64,000 bases of DNA from Anaspis maculata (taxonomy: Eukaryota > Arthropoda > Insecta > Coleoptera > Scraptiidae), in NCBI GenBank assembly GCA_949128115.1, contig OX421965.1, positions 36,141,681 to 36,205,680 of the forward strand, in the 5' to 3' direction. Under the pieces are notes generated by a model. It was not told the origin of the DNA. It did not search any database and saw only the letters and a list, made by a program, of their open reading frames with translations. Below, in pieces: positions 59,901 through 64,000 of the stretch. Position 1 is the stretch's first letter, and every line of letters starts with the position of its first letter. The position numbers and the translations under genes are program-made.

Positions 59901-62900
59901 GGGAGACAAAAAAAACAAAAAAAAATCAAACTTTATAATTTTCAAAGTCTCATAACTCATTTTTTTCAAATAGCATGCCCCTAATTTTATAACGTTATCT
60001 GATAGCTTTTTTTATCCTCTTTCATTTTTACTAGGGATACCCTACCCTTAAACTTCATTTTTTTCGAGATAATCGGAAATTTTCACAAAATTTGTGATTT
60101 TTTTTTTTCACAAATTGAGTTGGCCGTGATGAATGACAGACAAGCCAAATAGTATGCAACTCTCAGTTAGTCAGTCTGAATATTGTCGAACAAAGAAAAA
60201 TGACTTTACGCGAGAGAAAATGATTGATATGATATTCTGGTAATGATCCCGATATCCAGGATCCCAATTTGTTTTTTTCTGCGTTGAAGCCATTTTGTTT
60301 TGTTCGACAATATTCAGACTGACTAATTGAGCGTTGCGTACTATTTGGCTTGTCAGTCATTCATCACGGCCAACTCAATTTGTGAAAAAAAATTAAAAAA
60401 TTACAAATTTTGTGAAAATTTCCGATTATCTCGAAAAAAACGAAGTTTAAGAGTAGGGTACCCCTAGTAAAAATGAAAGAGGATAAAAAAAGCTATCAGA
60501 TAACGTTATAAAATTAGGGGCATGCTATTTGAAAAAAATGAGTTATGAGACTTTGAAAATTATAAAGTTTGATTTTTTTTTGTGAACGCCCTGTATCAAG
60601 AAATCGCAAATTCTCAACATTGGTATATTGGTCTGTGACTTGACTATCATCATGTCAAGTTTCATCTCTTAGTTTTGAAAAGCAAGGCCGCTACAATTTT
60701 TTCAAGATAACTGTGGAAATGCGATTTTTTTCAGTTTTTAATTTTTAGTTGGTAGCACTGCCACACAATTCAAAAACAAAAATACAGGGATAAGACAGTT
60801 GAAGAAGCTGAATCCAAAAATGCAAAAAAATATAGGGTGTTCCATTTAAAAAAATTGACGTTTTGTTGATCCCGTCAAAATGGGACATCCTGTATAGATG
60901 AAAATAATTTTAGGTTATAGGTCTCATCAAACCATATAACTTCTTCCTTACATCTTTATCTCTATCTTGAAGGGTAAGACCGCTATGGGATAATTACGCT
61001 AGGATGGACCACCCTGTACAACCCATTACCATCACCATCCATGCTCATACCTTATACCGGTAATTACGCAACCTGCAAGTCGGCATCATACGACAAAGTT
61101 CGGAATTCTTACGACTAAAATTGAAACTGAAACTCTGTATGAACGCCGCGCATATGACGCGTGCTTTCTACTTTCAAATTTACGACAACGACTACGACTA
61201 AAACTAAAACCAAGCTGACTGAACCCACCTTTACCTATCGGACTGTCTTATTCAGGAACACGGCCTGTCAGCTGATCAGTGGAGAAGGCCGGGGTTCTTT
61301 CAGATGGTCGGGGGCGCCACAGTATTGTAGGCCGAATTCTCAAAATAATTCTAGTACCAAGCAATGACTAATACAACACTGAAGATAAAGCAATGTTTGG
61401 ATTACGAATACAAATCTCATTTACAAAAGACAAAGACAAAGACAATGAACAGGTGTCGGTTGGCTAAGCTTACAAAAATAAAACATACGAAATTAACAGT
61501 CGCTGCTATTACCACAATGAGCAAAATATTACGTTCTGGAGAAGAGGTTTGGCTTCAATTCAAACCGGAATTAATTAAACGTTATCGGCTCGTGCGAAGA
61601 TAGGTACCTACTGTTGGAAATAAGAAAGTCAGATAACAACCAAACTGATTTGATATTAACGCGGCTCGACAGGTACCTACTTCGCCAACTGCGATAACCT
61701 CCGTAACAAAGAAACGTTTCGGGTTTTTATACCAGCCACACAAAACACATGAATTCAACTTTGAGATTTTCCCGTTTGCAAAATTAAATACAGTTCTCAA
61801 AGTCAAATGGGGACCTTTCGCCCTATGAAAATTATACTATGTATTTTACAAAGTCACCAGTAGAAGGTACAAGAATGTCGAGTGGCAAAACCATAAAACT
61901 AGCACACAGATGTGATGATATTTTTAAATAAAGCGATTATACCCTTTGGCGGACGGCCGGAGTTACACGATTTTTGCGATTCCACTGAACTCTAACCTAC
62001 ACTTTATTATCTCTTGAATCTTTTAATCTATCTCTCTTTCATCTTTTTACTAGATCGGTCAGGTGTGGTCGTGCTTTTTTAATCGGCCAAACTAAGCCTA
62101 ATTCGGGATTTCAGTACCCTCAACGGTCCAGCGTCGCCAAATCAAGTCCGAAAACACTCGGTTCTGGTTTTGATCTACACACCACACAAATTCTAAAACC
62201 ACTAGGTAGGCAAACGTGGACGCACAAAACCCACACTGACGACAGCGCTCGTGCAAATTTCGAGGCGGAAAAGAAACTGAGTACCTGTGTCGCTTTCTTT
62301 TATCAGCTTCTCCCGGCGGGCGCGCTACAGCTACAGCATCCACAGCTAAATAGAGAAACCCACGCGAATTTTTTTTTGCCATGACAGCCACCGCAATATC
62401 ACGAAACTCAGAAAACGACGTAACATGATAAATCCCCAATTATATTGTTAAATTGATGTTCCTAATCGTCATGAATGAAAACTTGATCAGGAGATTGAAC
62501 TGGTTTTCAAACTAATTTCATGGGATCAGATCTCAAAATGCGCTAGGAAATCCTGAAAAGTGACTTCCTCTGAGCGGTGTAAATTTGGCAAAGCTTACTT
62601 GATAAGCTAGGCATCACCAGACCGAGCTGTGGGTCGTATTTGTCGGCCGATTTTCGAATCACGCTCATTACAGAATTGCTGCTGAGTATCGACCGCTTGA
62701 AGAAAACTTAGTTTCTGGAAGTTTTTCACTCATTCTGAGATCCGGTCACAGGAAATTTTGTTAGGAAACAGTTCAACCTACCCATTCCTTATGAAGTTTT
62801 TCTTCATATCGATTGGGAACATTTGAAAAATTGTTATTGAATATGGCACTAAAATGGGAACATTTCTGAGCCTGTCAATCTTCAAGAAATCCCAATATCA

Positions 62901-63902
62901 AAATTTCCACTTCATAAATGGTTCACCGAAGGACCGTGGGTCGGGAATGATACAGAAAATTCAATTAATAATTTTTTGTGCAGAGGGAAAAAATAACTAA
63001 TTTTCATGACCTGCTTAAGAAATTATCATCTTCCAAGTGTGAAGAATGACACGGACATGGAAACAAAAATGCTGCCAAGATTTACATTACAGTCTTATGA
63101 TTCTTTTATGGTGTGTATTCGAGTGACTATTGCGAAATTTATAAATGGTTTGGTAATTCTTGCGCTCTCAACTTGCCTACCCCCAAAATCCCCTTGCCTA
63201 CCCCTAAAGAGGCCGAATCGGAAGCATCATCTCTTGAGTTGTACCTTGGGGCATGTTGAACCTATTTGCCAAGTGCTATTAACGGAAGTCGTTTTGTTTT
63301 TTACCGACGTGACTATATCCAAGTACTACTTGGGCTAAAAGGCACATTTTACGTTCTCTAATGGAATACCTTGTGCATTACAGGTACGCTGGGACGAGAT
63401 TCCTGAAACGGGGGGCCAATTTCCAAGGCGATGTGGCCAACGAAGTCGAAACCGAGCAGATGGTCCACGATTCGGGCGTGTCGTCCTTCAGCCAGAGTCA
63501 TTTCACCTCTTTCGTCCAGATGCGCGGCTCCATCCCGGGCCATTGGCGCCAGGACATGGGCAAAATGGTGGCCAAACCCGCCATTACCATGGACCTGTAC
63601 GATCCTTATGCCGAAACCGCCGGCGCCCACTTCAATGAACTGCTGAAACGATACGGAGCGCCCATCGTCATTCTGAATTTGGTCAAACAGCGTGAAAGGA
63701 AGAAGCAGGAGAGGCTTCTGAGCGACGAACTCAGCTCGGCCGTCAAGTATCTGAACCAGTTCCTGGCGCCCGAACACCAAATCATCTACAAGACGTTCGA
63801 CATGGCTCGAAAAACGAAAGGAAATGCGAACGTGATGGCGCACTTGGCGGATATTGCCAGGAATGCAGTGATGAGGACCGGAATTTTTCATAACCAAAGA
63901 CG
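56841..63902 (+). CDS. FIG4: polyphosphoinositide phosphatase FIG4/SAC3, N-terminal half (spliced, partial)
   Basis: FIG4 removes the 5-phosphate from PtdIns(3,5)P2 to give PtdIns3P. It acts on late endosome and lysosome membranes in a complex with the kinase PIKfyve (Fab1) and scaffold VAC14. Four exons join in frame: 56841-56915, 56987-57200, 57265-57814 and 63384-63902, giving 452 codons plus 2 nt of the usual ~900. The peptide starts [17 protein letters not shown] and contains [47 protein letters not shown] and [11 protein letters not shown], all typical of the FIG4 N-terminal region and first part of the SAC domain. The catalytic CX5R motif lies beyond the window. The start ATG has good context (aaacATGG). 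No frameshift or internal stop is seen, so the gene looks intact. Confidence 0.97.
56987..57200 (+). CDS. FIG4: FIG4 coding exon 2
   Basis: Starts [19 protein letters not shown] and ends SAFGIV plus one base (phase 1). Donor G/gttagc. The next intron is 64 bp, ending cttttctttcag. Confidence 0.95.
57265..57814 (+). CDS. FIG4: FIG4 coding exon 3
   Basis: Completes Gly and continues [18 protein letters not shown], the start of the SAC-type fold, then the [11 protein letters not shown] block and a low-conservation acidic insert ([12 protein letters not shown]). It ends LIARRSC plus AG (phase 2) at donor AG/gttagt. The following intron is 5,569 bp. Confidence 0.95.
57815..58390. other. FIG4 intron 3, first part
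   Basis: AT-rich intron with one TATACAGGGTG motif (58094) and no partner nearby. Confidence 0.6.
58391..58950 (+). mobile_element. probable 5S rRNA-derived SINE (SINE3-like) in FIG4 intron 3
   Basis: At about 58470-58525, AGCAACGCTCAGCACGGTCA followed by AGTTGGATGGGTGACC closely matches the internal promoter (A-box to C-box) of eukaryotic 5S rRNA genes. The upstream part ('tacaccgctccattcgg') is a poor 5S match. A ~400-bp body follows, ending near 'ccaggtggaataatccactcc' and a T-rich edge. A second, antisense copy of the 3' part lies at 63945-64000, confirming a dispersed repeat. Bounds are approximate. Confidence 0.6.
59189..61230. mobile_element. GGTGCGTTCAGTCAGC MITE, copy 3, split by a palindrome
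   Basis: The left tip AGGTGCGTTCAGTCAGCTT (59189) and right tip AAGCTGACTGAACCCACCT (61230) are flanked by TTA on both sides, a 3-bp duplication of PIF/Harbinger type. Inner pairs include 'gcgttcatacag' / 'ctgtatgaacgc' and 'ttagtcgtaag' / 'cttacgacta'. Longer than copies 1 and 2 even without the insertion, so probably another subfamily. Confidence 0.82.
59474..61018. mobile_element. 1.5-kb near-perfect palindromic foldback in FIG4 intron 3
   Basis: TACAGGGTGGTCCATTCTAG with GTAATTATCCCATAGCGG at the left is complemented at the right end (CCGCTATGGGATAATTACG, CCACCCTGTA). Arms of ~730 bp run to a ~90-bp spacer near 60205-60292. Each arm contains its own small TACAGGGTGTCCCATTTTG palindrome (59598, 60893). 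No ORF of note. Folded intronic RNA would form a very long hairpin. Confidence 0.9.
61232..63383. other. FIG4 intron 3, last part
   Basis: AT-rich, with no boundable repeat. A CG-richer patch at 62100-62360 is open on the minus strand for 113 codons without recognisable domains. Confidence 0.5.
63384..63902 (+). CDS. FIG4: FIG4 coding exon 4
   Basis: Acceptor ttgtgcattacag. The first base completes Arg, then [20 protein letters not shown] (SAC motif), [19 protein letters not shown], a Lys/Arg-rich [10 protein letters not shown], and [18 protein letters not shown]. It ends at CG/gtaagt (63902/63903). GC-rich third positions contrast with the AT-rich surroundings. The catalytic exon should follow to the right. 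Confidence 0.96.
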
Positions 63903-63944
63903 GTAAGTGGGCTAGTGGATTCTGGACTCATTGGGGGGAGTTGA

Positions 63945-64000
63945 TGGAACATAGTTCCACCTGGCATGTAGGCTTCACTACTGGGCCCATTGTACCCCTC
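63945..64000 (-). repeat. fragment of the 5S-derived SINE family, antisense
   Basis: GTTCCACCTGGCATGTAGGC and GGGCCCATTGTACCCCTC are the reverse complement of the 3' part of the 58391 repeat. The copy runs off the window, in FIG4 intron 4. Confidence 0.7.

Noticed and set aside
63358..63897. 179-codon open frame on the minus strand
   Set aside because: Antisense shadow of FIG4 exon 4, produced by its GC-rich third positions.
1..64000. CRISPR arrays, bacterial operons or phage genes
   Set aside because: No spaced direct repeats of CRISPR type and no prokaryotic gene organisation; the tandem arrays are satellites inside transposable elements.

Overview
The window looks like arthropod (most likely insect) nuclear DNA. 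The one clear protein-coding gene has short GT-AG introns (71 and 64 bp) and one of about 5.6 kb, the tRNA genes are eukaryotic with internal Pol III promoters, and most of the sequence is AT-rich non-coding DNA full of transposable-element relics. There is no operon structure, no Shine-Dalgarno pattern and no long uninterrupted ORF. I cannot name the species.

Layout. Positions 1-56,500 hold no protein gene that I can identify with confidence. This part is a mosaic of: (a) inverted-repeat ('foldback') elements, many of which end in the motif TATACAGGGTG / CACCCTGTATA whatever their interior (5245-5696, 7632-10361, 12154-13113, 22014-29640, 35158-35877, 50526-52384, 55084-56562, 59474-61018); (b) two hAT-type elements with 8-bp target-site duplications (22557-23202 and 36216-38820); (c) three solo LTRs with 4-bp duplications (37165-37688, 37721-38242, 55704-56126); (d) tRNA-derived SINEs (11955-12153, 38970-39308, 52838-53043 and a probable one near 10.6 kb) and a probable 5S rRNA-derived SINE (58391-58950); and (e) short MITE families with clean terminal inverted repeats. 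Three identical tRNA-Asp(GTC) genes with poly-T terminators lie on the minus strand at 15.5-17.0 kb. A decayed tandem CCHC zinc-knuckle sequence lies near 21.1 kb.

From 56,841 to the right edge, the plus strand carries the first four coding exons of the FIG4/SAC3 phosphoinositide 5-phosphatase gene (452 codons, roughly the N-terminal half). The CX5R catalytic motif lies in exons beyond the window. Its third intron holds the 5S-derived repeat and a MITE split by a 1.5-kb palindrome.

Insertion order can be read in several places. Examples are a SINE whose duplication copies the end of a foldback element, a palindrome inside a MITE inside the FIG4 intron, and a hAT element containing a foldback element and two opposed solo LTRs that itself splits a short exon-like stretch. 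The most unusual pattern is the large set of foldback elements that share termini but not interiors.
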